Part shown: positions 16,851 to 26,270 of the stretch, piece by piece | Position numbering within the stretch: the first letter of the stretch is position 1 | Layout of the letters: each line of letters begins with the position of its first letter | From: Rhodospirillales bacterium | Lineage (GTDB): Bacteria > Pseudomonadota > Alphaproteobacteria > SMXQ01 | Reading direction: 5' to 3' | DNA: 64,000 bases | Assembly (NCBI GenBank): GCA_018666775.1 | Contig: JABIXC010000004.1 | Coordinates: 56,669 to 120,668, forward strand | The notes under the pieces: generated by a model | What the model was told of the DNA's origin: nothing | The model's input: the letters and a program-made list of their open reading frames with translations, nothing else | The model's database searches: none | Translations under genes and position numbers: made by a program

Positions 16851-17777
16851 ATGGGCCTAAAGCCAGAAAACAGTTCGGAAACATTGACCCAGGCCATGAA
16901 GCGGGTCGGCGGCGGTGTGGATGACGTTTTGGCGGACGTGCTTCCAAAAAGCGATTCCGAAGATGGCTTTGAGCCGGAAAGCCAGTTATTCGATGCGATG
17001 CGCTATGCGGTTCTGGGGGGCGGCAAACGATTGCGCCCGTTTTTGGTGGCGGCATCGGCAGAACTTTTCGACGTACCGGAAGCGGTATTCCTACGCGTTG
17101 GTGCTGCGGTTGAACTGGTTCATGACTATTCCCTCATTCATGACGACCTGCCTTGTATGGACGATGATCCCATTCGCCGTGGCAAGCCATCGTGCCATGT
17201 TCAATTTGGCGAATCGACTGCCGTGTTGGCAGGGGATGCGTTGATGCCGCTGGCATTTGAACTTCTGGCTGATCCCTTGACCCATCCCGACCCTGTTGTG
17301 CGTGGCGAACTCATTGCCGGGCTTGCCATGGCCGCCGGTGCCAAGGGCATGGTGGGCGGGCAGATGATTGATTTGGCCACCGAAGGACAGACGCTGGATA
17401 TCGGGGAAATTACCCATCTTGAGCGCCTCAAGACCGGGGCGTTGATTGGGTTTTGTTGTGACGCCGGGGCCATTCTTGGTCGCGCCCAAGACAAAGAGCA
17501 CCGCGCCCTTGCAGGGTTTTCCCATGACCTTGGGCTGGCCTACCAAATAGCCGATGACCTTTTGGATGTGGTGGGCAATGTAGAAACGGTTGGCAAGGCC
17601 GTGGGAAAGGATGCTGCCCGGGGAAAGGCCACGTTTATCTCTATTCTGGGCGTTGAAAAAGCCCGTGCCCAGGCCCTGTTGCTTGCAGATCAGGCAGCGA
17701 ACCATCTTGATTGTTTTGGGGGTCGTGGTCGTCATCTTCGAGAACTGGCACGTTATGTGGTGGAACGGTCGTTATGA
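16851..17777 (+). CDS. ispA: Polyprenyl synthetase / farnesyl diphosphate synthase
   Basis: A 308-residue trans-prenyltransferase. The first aspartate-rich motif is LIHDDLPCMDDD at about 96-106 and the second is YQIADDLLD. GGGKRLRP (57-63) binds pyrophosphate. It condenses isopentenyl and allylic diphosphates to farnesyl (or geranyl) diphosphate for quinones, hopanoids and undecaprenyl phosphate. It lies between xseB and tlyA; in many relatives dxs lies between ispA and tlyA, but here it is absent. Confidence 0.92.
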   Translation: MGLKPENSSETLTQAMKRVGGGVDDVLADVLPKSDSEDGFEPESQLFDAMRYAVLGGGKRLRPFLVAASAELFDVPEAVFLRVGAAVELVHDYSLIHDDLPCMDDDPIRRGKPSCHVQFGESTAVLAGDALMPLAFELLADPLTHPDPVVRGELIAGLAMAAGAKGMVGGQMIDLATEGQTLDIGEITHLERLKTGALIGFCCDAGAILGRAQDKEHRALAGFSHDLGLAYQIADDLLDVVGNVETVGKAVGKDAARGKATFISILGVEKARAQALLLADQAANHLDCFGGRGRHLRELARYVVERSL

Positions 17778-17787
17778 CCGTTGGCAT

Positions 17788-18567
17788 ATGAAATCCCCTG
17801 ATAAAACGGGCGCCCAGGCCCGGCCCAGGCTGGATCAGGCATTGGTGGACCGGGGGCTGGTTGAAAGCCTCTCTCGTGCTCAGGCAATGGTGATGGCGGG
17901 CAAGGTCTATTCCGGGGAACGCCGTCTTGAAAAATCTGGCATGCGCATCAAGGAGGATATGGCCATCAACGTTCGGGGTGAGCCCCATCCATGGGTGTCG
18001 CGCGGCGGATTGAAACTGGCCCATGCCTTATCTTGTTTTGCCATTGATGCCAAAGGCTGGGTTGCCCTTGATGTTGGGTCATCCACAGGGGGATTTACCG
18101 ATGTGTTATTGGCAGAAGGTGCATCCAGGGTTTACGCCGTGGATGTTGGCCGTGGCCAATTGGCATGGAAACTGAGGAAGGATGACCGCGTTGTCGTTTT
18201 GGAAGGCATGAATGCCCGCGCCCTTAGCACCGATGAAATACCACAACCGCCAGATGCGGTTGTGTGTGATGCCAGCTTCATCGGACTTCACGTGGTTCTA
18301 CCGGCAGCCCTGACCCTTGCCCGTCCGGGGGCCCATTTGGTCGCACTGATCAAGCCACAGTTCGAAGTGGGCCGAGGTCAGGTGGGCGAAGGCGGCATTG
18401 TCCGCGATCCGGCACTTCACGAAGAAGTCACAAACCGAATTCGAACCTGGCTTGAAAAGGAAATGGGGTGGAAAATTATCGGCATCGTTGAAAGCCCCGT
18501 GCTGGGTGCGGAAGGCAACAAGGAATTTCTGATTGCAGCCCAAAAACCAGAAGAAGACGCGTCATGA
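17788..18567 (+). CDS. tlyA: TlyA family rRNA 2'-O-methyltransferase / haemolysin A-like
   Basis: A 259-residue protein. The N-terminal S4 RNA-binding domain is RLDQALVDRGLVESLSRAQA. The C-terminal FtsJ-like methyltransferase has the SAM-binding loop LDVGSSTGGFTDVLL. TlyA proteins 2'-O-methylate ribosomal RNA cytidines. ATG 17788 is chosen because it starts 10 bases after the ispA stop and gives the normal family length; an upstream in-frame ATG at 17755 would overlap ispA. It overlaps the next methyltransferase gene by 4 bases (ATGA). Confidence 0.88.
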   Translation: MKSPDKTGAQARPRLDQALVDRGLVESLSRAQAMVMAGKVYSGERRLEKSGMRIKEDMAINVRGEPHPWVSRGGLKLAHALSCFAIDAKGWVALDVGSSTGGFTDVLLAEGASRVYAVDVGRGQLAWKLRKDDRVVVLEGMNARALSTDEIPQPPDAVVCDASFIGLHVVLPAALTLARPGAHLVALIKPQFEVGRGQVGEGGIVRDPALHEEVTNRIRTWLEKEMGWKIIGIVESPVLGAEGNKEFLIAAQKPEEDAS

Positions 18568-19721
18568 CTGACGCTGTCACGACATCCTCAATACCTTGTC
18601 AGCATTTTGGGACCTGCGGGGGGTGCAGTGCCCAAGACAAGGACGATAAAACTTACAGAGACTGGAAACAGGGCTTTGTCGAAGCCGCCCTTCGGCGTCA
18701 TGGCATTGAGACTGAAATAGAGACTCTGGTGGTGATGGGCGCTGCCAGCCGCCGTCGAGCGCGCCTTTCGGCCATCGCCACAAGTACGGGTGTGCGGTTG
18801 GGGTTTCATGAACAAGCCAGTCACACGGTTGTGAATATGGCGGCGTGTCCGGCCATGGAAAAACCTTTGTTTGATTTGATCCAGCCGTTGCGTGAATTGC
18901 TGGAAAGGCTGTTGCCCCTCCGCGGGCGTGCAGAGGTTGAGGCCCAATTGGTGGATGGCAATATCGATCTTGTCCTGGCGATGGGCACTGAACTGGATCT
19001 GGATTTACGGATGGACCTTCCGGCATTTGCAGAAAAATATGACCTTGCCCGTATCGGGTGGCGGCCGTTATTGACGGCCAAGCCAAAGGGTCGGCCCAAG
19101 CGCGGGCAGAAGAAAGCCGCCAACCGCGTGGGTGTGCCAGAAACCGTCGTTGAACGGCGTCCGGTTCGGGCTGTCTTTGGGGGTGTGGCTGTGTCATTGC
19201 CCCCGATGGCCTTTGTTCAGGGCTGCGCTGCCGGAGAAGCGGCCTTGGTGGAACGGGTTGTTGGGGCCGTATCCGAATTGCCCGAAAGTGCCCGCATTGC
19301 TGATCTCTATTCAGGGGCCGGAACGTTCACCTTTCCAATGTCCAAAATCGCATCGGTGTCGGCCTATGACGGTGATGATGCCTTGATGAAGGCCCTGCTT
19401 CAGGGGGCACGGGGTGCAGGACTGGACGGGCGGGTGAGCGCGGAGGCCCGTCATCTTGGCCATCGCCCGTTGAGCACTAATGTGCTTTCTTCGTTTGATG
19501 CGGTGGTCTTTGATCCGCCGCGCCCGGGGGCCGAAATTCAAGTGAAGGAACTGGCCCGGTCATCGGTGCCACTGGTGGTGGCGGTATCGTGCAATCCGGA
19601 AAGTTTCGCACGCGATGCCCGCATCTTGATCGATGGGGGTTACGTTCTGGAGCGTGTCATGCCGGTTGATCAATTTGTCTGGACCCGGCATCTGGAATTG
19701 GTGGGCGTGTTCAGGCGCTAA
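18564..19721 (+). CDS. Class I SAM-dependent RNA methyltransferase, TrmA/RumA (m5U) family
   Basis: A 385-residue protein. It begins with an iron-sulfur cysteine cluster (C12, C18, C21 in CQHFGTCGGCSAQ, plus a later Cys in AACPAMEKP). It then has a Rossmann methyltransferase core (IADLYSGAGTFTFPM) and FDPPRPGAE. The catalytic nucleophile is Cys343 in VAVSCNPESFARD. The family makes 5-methyluridine in 23S rRNA or tRNA. No obvious TRAM domain precedes the cluster. Coupled to tlyA by a 4-base overlap and directly abutting the convergent aroC stop. Confidence 0.88.
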   Translation: MTDAVTTSSIPCQHFGTCGGCSAQDKDDKTYRDWKQGFVEAALRRHGIETEIETLVVMGAASRRRARLSAIATSTGVRLGFHEQASHTVVNMAACPAMEKPLFDLIQPLRELLERLLPLRGRAEVEAQLVDGNIDLVLAMGTELDLDLRMDLPAFAEKYDLARIGWRPLLTAKPKGRPKRGQKKAANRVGVPETVVERRPVRAVFGGVAVSLPPMAFVQGCAAGEAALVERVVGAVSELPESARIADLYSGAGTFTFPMSKIASVSAYDGDDALMKALLQGARGAGLDGRVSAEARHLGHRPLSTNVLSSFDAVVFDPPRPGAEIQVKELARSSVPLVVAVSCNPESFARDARILIDGGYVLERVMPVDQFVWTRHLELVGVFRR

Positions 19722-20798
19722 TTATTCTGAACCCACCTGTGCTCTGTGACGCAACAGGTGATCGGCCAGGACACAGGCCATCATGGCTTCACCCACAGGA
19801 ACGCCGCGAATACCGACGCAGGGATCGTGGCGGCCCTTCGTGGAAATTTCAGCATTTTCGCCCGATGTGGTGACCGTTTTGCGTGGGCTGAGGATAGAGC
19901 TGGTGGGTTTTACGGCGAAGCGCAGAACAATGTCCTGGCCCGTGCTGATGCCAGCCAGCACGCCGCCGGCATTGTTGGAAAGAAAGGCGACATCCTTGCC
20001 ATCCATGCGCATTTCATCCGCATTTTCTTCACCGGTTAAGGCCGCAGCCCCAAAGCCCGCACCAATTTCCACACCCTTCACGGCATTGATGCCCATCATG
20101 GCAGCGGCCAGATCGCCTTCAAGTTTGCCATAGACCGGTGCGCCGAGCCCGGCGGGAACGCCTTCGGCCACAACTTCGATAACCGCACCCGTGCTTGAGC
20201 CTGCCTTGCGGATGGCATCGAGATAATCTTCCCAATCGCGGGCCGCTTTGGCATCGGGGCAGAAAAACGGGTTGCTGCCAACTGCGTTCCAGTCCCAGTT
20301 ATCGCGATCAATACAATGGGGGCCCATCTGGATCAGGGCGGCCCGAATGGTAATGGTATCGCCTAAAATCTTGCGGGCGATGCCCCCGGCGGCCACGCGC
20401 ATAGCGGTTTCCCGCGCACTTGATCGACCGCCGCCGCGATAATCGCGATGCCCGTATTTTTTCCAGTAGGTGTAATCCCCATGGCCGGGACGAAAGGTAT
20501 CTTTGATGTCGGCGTAATCTTTTGAGCGCACATCTTCATTTTCGATCAACAGCGAAATGGGCGTGCCGGTTGTCACCCCTTCGAAGGTGCCGGAAAGAAT
20601 TTTTACCTGATCGGATTCCTTGCGCTGGGTCGTGAAACGGCTTTGCCCCGGGCGGCGCAAATCAAGCCACCCCTGGAGATCGTCTTCACAAAGCGATATT
20701 CCCGGCGGGCAGCCGTCAACGACACAGCCAATAGACGGCCCGTGGCTTTCTCCCCAGGTGGTAACGCGAAATAGATGGCCGAAACTGTTATGTGACAT
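19722..20798 (-). CDS. aroC: Chorismate synthase
   Basis: A 358-residue chorismate synthase of normal length. The N-terminal [50 protein letters not shown] and C-terminal [17 protein letters not shown] are all family signatures with the FMN and EPSP-binding Arg and His residues. It converts 5-enolpyruvylshikimate-3-phosphate to chorismate, the last step of the shikimate pathway. It starts 17 bases after fabI, so the pair is probably one transcript. Confidence 0.96.
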   Translation of the reverse strand: MSHNSFGHLFRVTTWGESHGPSIGCVVDGCPPGISLCEDDLQGWLDLRRPGQSRFTTQRKESDQVKILSGTFEGVTTGTPISLLIENEDVRSKDYADIKDTFRPGHGDYTYWKKYGHRDYRGGGRSSARETAMRVAAGGIARKILGDTITIRAALIQMGPHCIDRDNWDWNAVGSNPFFCPDAKAARDWEDYLDAIRKAGSSTGAVIEVVAEGVPAGLGAPVYGKLEGDLAAAMMGINAVKGVEIGAGFGAAALTGEENADEMRMDGKDVAFLSNNAGGVLAGISTGQDIVLRFAVKPTSSILSPRKTVTTSGENAEISTKGRHDPCVGIRGVPVGEAMMACVLADHLLRHRAQVGSE

Positions 20799-20815
20799 GA
20801 TTTCTCTGCTTCACC

Positions 20816-21628
20816 TTATACGGTGGAAATATCGGGGGCATCGGGATGTTTCATGCCAATCACATGATAACCCGCGTCCACGTGGAGCACCTCACCGGTG
20901 ACACCACTGGAAAGGTCTGACAACAGGAATAACCCGGCATTGCCAACTTCTTCAATGGTGACGGTGCGCTGCAGCGGTGAATTATGTTCGTTCCATTTCA
21001 GAATATGGCGAAAATCACCAATCCCCGATGCCGCCAGGGTTTTTATGGGCCCGGCAGATATGGCATTAACCCGTATGTTTTTCGAGCCGAGATCAAGAGA
21101 CAGGTATCGCACGCTGGCCTCCAATGCTGCCTTGGCAACCCCCATAACATTGTAATGGGGGATAACCTTTTCTGCCCCATAGTAACTGAGCGTCACCAGA
21201 GACCCGCCATCGGTCATTAATTTTTCGGCGCGATTGGCCAGTGCCGTGAACGAATAACATGAAATATCAAGGGTCCGTGCAAAGTTATCGGAACTGGTAT
21301 CGACATAGCCGCCGTTTAATTCATTCTTGTCTGAGAAAGCGATCGCATGGACCAGAAAATCGAGTTTCCCCCATTCCTGTTCCAGGGTGTTGAACACCTG
21401 GTCAATGGATGCGTTATCGGTGACATCACAGGGGAGGACAAGATTTGATCCTGCCCTTTTCGCCAGCGGTTCAATGCGTTTTTTCAGGTTGTCGCCTTGG
21501 TAGGTGAAGGCAAGATCGGCTCCCGCTTTTGCAGCAACATCGGCAATACCCCAAGCGATGGAACGGTCATTCGCGACCCCCATGATCAGGCCCTTTTTGC
21601 CGGCCAGTAGTCCACTTTGTTCAGTCAT
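20816..21628 (-). CDS. fabI: Enoyl-[acyl-carrier-protein] reductase (NADH)
   Basis: A 270-residue SDR-type enoyl-ACP reductase. The cofactor loop is KGLIMGVANDRSIAWGIA. The Tyr-x6-Lys active site lies in YYGAEKVIPHYNVMGVAKAALE. The C-terminus carries SGIGDFRHILKWNEHNSPL, all typical of FabI. It reduces trans-2-enoyl-ACP in the last step of fatty-acid elongation. It precedes aroC in the same orientation, a common order in this group. Confidence 0.96.
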   Translation of the reverse strand: MTEQSGLLAGKKGLIMGVANDRSIAWGIADVAAKAGADLAFTYQGDNLKKRIEPLAKRAGSNLVLPCDVTDNASIDQVFNTLEQEWGKLDFLVHAIAFSDKNELNGGYVDTSSDNFARTLDISCYSFTALANRAEKLMTDGGSLVTLSYYGAEKVIPHYNVMGVAKAALEASVRYLSLDLGSKNIRVNAISAGPIKTLAASGIGDFRHILKWNEHNSPLQRTVTIEEVGNAGLFLLSDLSSGVTGEVLHVDAGYHVIGMKHPDAPDISTV

Positions 21629-21743
21629 GTGTTCTCTCAGAAAAGGTCTTGGTTTTAAAAGGGTTGGCCCATCCTACACTAAAGATATGTAGGTTCAAAC
21701 GCCCGGGAATGGTGTTTGGACAATCTTTTTCTGGAAAGCTTGA

Positions 21744-22334
21744 TTAATGTTCCGCGCCATCGGTTGCTTTGGTGATGCGCCAGGTGCCGTCTTTATTGCG
21801 ACAAGCCATCCCCACAGCCATCTCAGTCTTGCCATCCGTCGTTGTAACCGTTTGTTGAAATTCACGACACGCCGTTTTGGTCTTTGCCCCCCCTGTCCCG
21901 CCAGCACTGGATATGAGCTGCGTGTCTCGGATGGGGATCACGGTTCCTGAATTGCCGGTATCGGGGTTGGACCAGGAAACAATGTCCCCAATGGGGGCTT
22001 CCATCGCCCTTTCGTTGGCATCCCGTGCCATTTCGCGGTCACGTTCATCAAGGCGTTTTCCCGCAAGACCGCCAAGATAGGTGCCAAGGAGTGTTCCGGT
22101 CATGATGGAAAGGGTGTTGGCCTTTCCCTCTCCAAGGGTAGAGCCAAGCCAGGCACCAGCGATGCTGCCGATCACCATGCCAACTTTTTCCCGTGATCCG
22201 CGGTCATTGCTGCGGTCATTGTTATCGCTACGCCCGGGGGTTTCGCAGGCACCAAGGCCCAGGGTCAAAAGGATAATAGCCACTGTTTTGACCATTATTT
22301 TGCCTGTATTTTTAGTCACATTTTTCCCAGTCAT
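21744..22334 (-). CDS. Glycine-zipper lipoprotein, 17-kDa surface antigen family
   Basis: A 196-residue predicted outer-membrane lipoprotein. The signal peptide ends in the lipobox LGAC. The start at 22334 is preferred to a later ATG at 22295 because AAGGA lies 5 bases upstream. A glycine-zipper segment follows (VIGSIAGAWLGSTLGEG, GTLLGTYLGGLAG). The C-terminal domain, CREFQQTVTTTDGKTEMAVG then ACRNKDGTWRI, is typical of Rickettsia 17-kDa antigen-like proteins. It probably has a structural envelope role. It is divergent from pdxH and upstream of fabI on the same strand. Confidence 0.82.
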   Translation of the reverse strand: MTGKNVTKNTGKIMVKTVAIILLTLGLGACETPGRSDNNDRSNDRGSREKVGMVIGSIAGAWLGSTLGEGKANTLSIMTGTLLGTYLGGLAGKRLDERDREMARDANERAMEAPIGDIVSWSNPDTGNSGTVIPIRDTQLISSAGGTGGAKTKTACREFQQTVTTTDGKTEMAVGMACRNKDGTWRITKATDGAEH

Positions 22335-22503
22335 GGCTGTCCTTGTGGGGTTTTGGCAAATCATGAAAAAATTCATCTCCAAGGCAGTGCTTCGGGGATA
22401 AATAGTGCTAAAATGATGCGGGTCAACCGCCTGTGTCAAAATAGGCCTGCTCCAGATTATCACTTAAGATACAAAAAATCACAGGGATTTGAGATTTAAA
22501 AAG

Positions 22504-23109
22504 ATGGATGAAGGTACCGCAAGTTACGAAAAAATGGACCCATTGGACCTGTTTGATGGTTGGTATGGGGATGCCTGGGCATCGGAGCGCGATGCCAATG
22601 CCATGGCATGTGCCACGGCGGATGGGGCAGGGGTGCCGTCGGTTCGCATTGTTTTGCTTAAAGAACGCGATCAGCGGGGGTTCGTTTTTTATACAAATTT
22701 TGAAAGCAGCAAGGGGTTGGACATTGCCGCCAATGCCATGGCGTCTCTGGCATTTCATTGGAAAAGCCTGAAGCGCCAAGTGCGCATTAACGGCACCGTT
22801 GAAACGGTTTCCGATGCAGAAGCCGATGCCTATTTTGCATCCAGGCCCAGAGACAGCCGGATTGCTGCATGGGCATCAAAGCAGTCAGAGGTTCTGCCAG
22901 AACGGTTTGAGCTTGAGCGCCGGTTTGCTCGCTTTGGTCTTGAATTTGAAGGCCGTGATGTGCCGAGGCCAGATTATTGGTCGGGTTATCGGGTTATCCC
23001 CCAATCCATGGAATTCTGGGTTGATCGTCCTTATCGGCTTCATGAGCGGATTGTTTTTGAACGCGCCCAACCGGATGCAAAGTGGGATGTCAGCAGGTTG
23101 TATCCATGA
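22504..23109 (+). CDS. pdxH: Pyridoxamine/pyridoxine 5'-phosphate oxidase
   Basis: A 201-residue FMN-dependent oxidase. Hallmarks are [40 protein letters not shown] and the C-terminal [19 protein letters not shown] ending WDVSRLYP. It oxidises pyridoxine or pyridoxamine phosphate to pyridoxal phosphate. ATG 22504 is used; an upstream TTG at 22489 lacks a ribosome-binding site. The stop overlaps the next start (ATGA), so the cation exporter is coupled to it. Confidence 0.94.
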   Translation: MDEGTASYEKMDPLDLFDGWYGDAWASERDANAMACATADGAGVPSVRIVLLKERDQRGFVFYTNFESSKGLDIAANAMASLAFHWKSLKRQVRINGTVETVSDAEADAYFASRPRDSRIAAWASKQSEVLPERFELERRFARFGLEFEGRDVPRPDYWSGYRVIPQSMEFWVDRPYRLHERIVFERAQPDAKWDVSRLYP

Positions 23110-24074
23110 GCACATCCACCCCCACCCCCACCGCTCCTTCTGGCTCGGAAGCGCCTGAAAAAGTTTCTCCGAGAACCGAGCGGCTCTTGCGCATTGCGAC
23201 CAAGGCGTCCCTAGCGGCAGCCTGTGTCTTGATTGCCTGCAAGTCGGGGGCCTGGATTGTGACCGGTTCCATGAGCATTTTGGCAACCTTGATTGATTCG
23301 ATCATGGATATTGCGGCCTCTATGGTGAATTTCCTGGCGGTGCGCCAAGCCCTGCAGCCCGCAGATACAGATCATCGGTTTGGCCACGGTAAGGCTGAAC
23401 CGCTAGCCGGCCTTGCTCAGGCAGCCTTTGTTTCCGGCACGTCCTTGTTTTTGGTGATTGAGGCCTTTGCACGGATGTACAACCCGGTCATCGTTGTCAA
23501 CGAAGGGGTTGGGATCGGCGTGATGGTCTTTGCCATTGTTGTGACCCTGATCTTGGTCGCGTTTCAGACCTATGTGGTGCGTGAGACTAAATCCGCTGCC
23601 ATCAGTGCAGATTCCTTGCATTACAAAGGCGATGTTCTGATCCATGGCAGCGTTATCTTGTCCCTATGGTTGGGCAGCAAGTTTGGGGTTTCATATCTCG
23701 ATCCCCTGTTTGGCATCGCCATTGCCGCTTATTTGATGTGGAGTGCCAAGGCAATCGTGGCATCGGCCCTGCATTCCCTGATGGACCGTGAATTGAGCGA
23801 GGAAGACAGGACCATCATTTGTGACCTTGCGCTGGCCCATCCAGAAGTGTGCGATATTCATGATCTCAGGACCCGTTCCGCAGGACCGCGTTCGTTTATC
23901 CAGTTCCATCTTGAACTGCCTCAGGATATTTCCCTGTTGCGCGCCCATGTAATTTCCGACGCTGTTGAGGCAGATGTGCGTGCAGCGTTCCCCGGCGCGG
24001 GCATCATTATTCATCAAGACCCGGAAGGGGTACCTGAACACAGGGCGACCTTTGTTGGTGAACCGGGCACCTGA
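23106..24074 (+). CDS. Cation diffusion facilitator (FieF-like metal exporter)
   Basis: A 322-residue CDF protein with six membrane helices and a C-terminal cytoplasmic metal-sensing domain. The transport site is seen as D64 and D68 in [12 protein letters not shown] together with HYKGD in the fifth helix. [16 protein letters not shown] and [21 protein letters not shown] are close to FieF of enterobacteria. It exports divalent metals (Fe, Zn, Cd or Mn; specificity not certain) by proton antiport. ATG 23106 overlaps the pdxH stop by 4 bases; an upstream in-frame start would lie inside pdxH. Confidence 0.9.
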   Translation: MSTSTPTPTAPSGSEAPEKVSPRTERLLRIATKASLAAACVLIACKSGAWIVTGSMSILATLIDSIMDIAASMVNFLAVRQALQPADTDHRFGHGKAEPLAGLAQAAFVSGTSLFLVIEAFARMYNPVIVVNEGVGIGVMVFAIVVTLILVAFQTYVVRETKSAAISADSLHYKGDVLIHGSVILSLWLGSKFGVSYLDPLFGIAIAAYLMWSAKAIVASALHSLMDRELSEEDRTIICDLALAHPEVCDIHDLRTRSAGPRSFIQFHLELPQDISLLRAHVISDAVEADVRAAFPGAGIIIHQDPEGVPEHRATFVGEPGT

Positions 24075-24161
24075 GGCATTTTCGGCCTAACGTATTGTTA
24101 TTATTGTTTGATGGTTAGATTATTTTGGAGACCCCATTATAATTGATGACACAGCTAATTT

Positions 24162-24181
24162 AATTAGATATAAAACTAATT
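24162..24181. repeat. Inverted repeat in the AT-rich region upstream of a universal stress protein gene
   Basis: AATTAG at 24162-24167 and CTAATT at 24176-24181 flank an 8-base spacer inside a very AT-rich stretch about 55 bases before the ATG at 24234. A wider pair (CCTAACG at 24087-24093 and CGTTAGG at 24194-24200) brackets it. These could be operator half-sites for the stress-protein gene or chance in AT-rich DNA. Confidence 0.3.
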
Positions 24182-24233
24182 ATAACATTGTGGCGTTAGG
24201 TTATTAAGAACCCGAAAACCATAGGAGGCGGAG

Positions 24234-25097
24234 ATGCCAATAAAAACAATTCTGGTACCAATGATTGATGCGCAAGGTGCACAAGCAGCCTTGGGCGCAG
24301 CCTTGGGCTTGGCCAAGAGTTTAAAAGCCCATGTTGATGTTTTGCACTTGCGTGCAGAACCAACAGAAGCGATCACCGATTTTGTCGGCGAAACCGTTTC
24401 CCCTTCCTTGATCGAAGAGGTGATGGAGGCAGCAGAAAAGAGCGCCGCGAAAACATCATCCAAGGTCAGGGACGCATTTGATGCGGCCACTAAACGCGCA
24501 AAGGTCCCGGTTACAAATCGTGTCTCAGCCCAGACTGCAGCGACAGCGTCTTACAGTGAAGAATCCGGGCAGGCTGATTTGCGGGTAGAAAGAAGTGCCC
24601 GCATTCATGATCTGGTTATCCTGCGGCGCCCACGGAGCGACACCGACGTTGGGGTCCGCGCGCTGATTGAAACGGCATTAATGTCAACGGGACGCCCGGT
24701 GCTTTTGGTGCCCGCCATTGGATCAGTGAAGGTTGGCTCTAATATCGCCATTGCCTGGAACGGCAGTGCGGAATCTTCACGCGCCGTTGCGGCGGCATTG
24801 CCATTTCTGACCCGTGCAAAATCTGTCACGGTGCTTTCAATCACTGATGGTGACGATGTGAACCACGACGGTCTTGGGGCCTACCTGAAGCGCCACGGCG
24901 TACGGGCGAAATTCGTAACCGGGCGTAATCGTGGCGGGGATATCGGCAAGGCCGTTACGGCAGCAGCATCGCGTGCCGGTGCAGACATGCTGGTTATGGG
25001 TGCCTACACCCATTCCCGGGTGCGTGAGATGATTTGGGGTGGGGTCACCAACCATGTGTTGGCGAATACCAGAATCCCTGTTTTTCTGGCGCATTAA
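24234..25097 (+). CDS. Universal stress protein, tandem UspA domains
   Basis: A 287-residue protein with two UspA-type domains. The N-terminal one (residues 1-145, IKTILVPMIDAQGAQAALGA) lacks a clear ATP loop. The C-terminal one (about 155-287) has GSNIAIAWNGSAESSRAVAAA and the ATP-binding type end VMGAYTHSRVREMIWGG. Such proteins act in the cytoplasm in stress survival. AGGAGG lies about 6 bases before the ATG. The leader is AT-rich. A distinct tandem UspA is at 29905-30741. The next gene follows after 23 bases and may be in the same transcript. Confidence 0.87.
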   Translation: MPIKTILVPMIDAQGAQAALGAALGLAKSLKAHVDVLHLRAEPTEAITDFVGETVSPSLIEEVMEAAEKSAAKTSSKVRDAFDAATKRAKVPVTNRVSAQTAATASYSEESGQADLRVERSARIHDLVILRRPRSDTDVGVRALIETALMSTGRPVLLVPAIGSVKVGSNIAIAWNGSAESSRAVAAALPFLTRAKSVTVLSITDGDDVNHDGLGAYLKRHGVRAKFVTGRNRGGDIGKAVTAAASRAGADMLVMGAYTHSRVREMIWGGVTNHVLANTRIPVFLAH

Positions 25098-25120
25098 AAA
25101 CCCATCAAGGAGAAAGTACT

Positions 25121-25480
25121 GTGGCAATCAAGACCATACGTTTGGAACTTGCGCGCACGCCTGAATTCCCTGACGGCAGCTCAGGGCATGGCTATGAATT
25201 CACCGTTCCCATGGATGGGGAAGGGCATATCGATGCTGAAGCCTGGCAGGCGGACAAGAAAGTTTGCACGGTGAAACGGTTTTGGGGGGATGATGACCCC
25301 GAAACGGGATACCTGATTCACACCCGCCATCGGACCTGGGCGTTTTCCTATGCGCCCGGAGAAGAGGATGATGAACCTTTCTTTCGGTTTGAATCCCATG
25401 CCTTTAAGGAAGACGAATACGTTTCCCTGACCGGCCATGATGGTGTCATTCATCCCTTCCGGGTTGTCAGTGTCAGTTAA
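25121..25480 (+). CDS. Conserved hypothetical protein
   Basis: A 119-residue acidic protein without signal peptide or membrane segment. A GTG start at 25121 is chosen because AAGGAG lies 8 bases upstream; a longer reading would overlap the stress-protein gene. Landmarks are IRLELARTPEFPDGSSGHGYEF, VKRFWGDDDPETGYLIHTRH, WAFSYAPGEEDDEPFFRFESH and a C-terminal HDGVIHPFRVVSV. I recall similar proteins of unknown function in alphaproteobacteria. Its place after a universal stress protein may mean stress-linked expression. Confidence 0.75.
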   Translation: MAIKTIRLELARTPEFPDGSSGHGYEFTVPMDGEGHIDAEAWQADKKVCTVKRFWGDDDPETGYLIHTRHRTWAFSYAPGEEDDEPFFRFESHAFKEDEYVSLTGHDGVIHPFRVVSVS

Positions 25481-25517
25481 GCTGGCAGTGATCGCTGGTT
25501 TCTTCTAACCTCCAGCC

Positions 25518-26270
25518 ATGAATGACACGGATGCAGAAGAACCGAAGACGGTTGTCCTGACCGGGGCCAGCCGGGGCATCGGCCATGCCACGGTCAAGCG
25601 ATTCTCTGAACAGGGGTGGCGTATTATTACCTGTTCGCGCGATCCGGTTCCCGAAGCCTGTAAAAGAGACCCTAATTGGTCTGGCCACATCACGGTGGAT
25701 CTTTCCCTGCCCATTGACCAAGACCGTTTCATTGCCGAAGCGCTGGAAATGCTTGGGGATGCGCCACTTCATGGGCTGGTCAACAATGCCGGTGTTTCAC
25801 CAAAAACGCCTTATCGGGAACGTCTTGGCTGCCTCAATGGGGAAATGGCGGCATGGAAAGATGTGTTCGAACTGAACTTGTTTGCACCCTTGCGGCTTTC
25901 CCGGGGTTTTGCTGCAGCCCTGCATAAAGGGCGCGGCGCGGTGGTCAATGTGACGTCAATCGCTGGCCATGCGGTGCATCCCTTTGCCGGTTCCGCCTAT
26001 GGGGTTTCCAAGGCGGCGCTCAGTTCCCTGACCCGCGAGCTGGCGGCGGAGTTTGGCACCCTTGGGGTTCGGGTCAATGCCATAGCACCGGGGGAAATTG
26101 CCACAGACATGCTGTCACAAGAAACCGAAGCCCTGATCCCGCGTATCCCAATGGAACGATTGGGTCAGCCAGATGAAGTCGCATCGGTTATCTATTTTCT
26201 GTGTTCGGGTGATTCAGGTTATGTGTCCGGGACAGAGATTTATGTCACCGGCGCCCAGCATATTTTCTAA
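25518..26270 (+). CDS. SDR family NAD(P)-dependent oxidoreductase
   Basis: A 250-residue classical short-chain dehydrogenase. The cofactor loop is TGASRGIGHA, then NNAGVS, the catalytic Ser in NVTSIAGH and the Tyr-x3-Lys in AYGVSKAALSSL. RVNAIAPGEIATDML is the usual PG motif. It oxidises or reduces an alcohol or ketone using NAD(P); relatives include FabG-like and sugar dehydrogenases. The substrate is not evident. Its stop overlaps the stop of the convergent regulator gene by 4 bases. Confidence 0.88.
   Translation: MNDTDAEEPKTVVLTGASRGIGHATVKRFSEQGWRIITCSRDPVPEACKRDPNWSGHITVDLSLPIDQDRFIAEALEMLGDAPLHGLVNNAGVSPKTPYRERLGCLNGEMAAWKDVFELNLFAPLRLSRGFAAALHKGRGAVVNVTSIAGHAVHPFAGSAYGVSKAALSSLTRELAAEFGTLGVRVNAIAPGEIATDMLSQETEALIPRIPMERLGQPDEVASVIYFLCSGDSGYVSGTEIYVTGAQHIF

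Noticed and set aside
24087..24200. Bracketing CCTAACG / CGTTAGG pair as ends of a small mobile element
   Set aside because: No target-site duplication and no internal gene or structure; more likely chance or operator half-sites.
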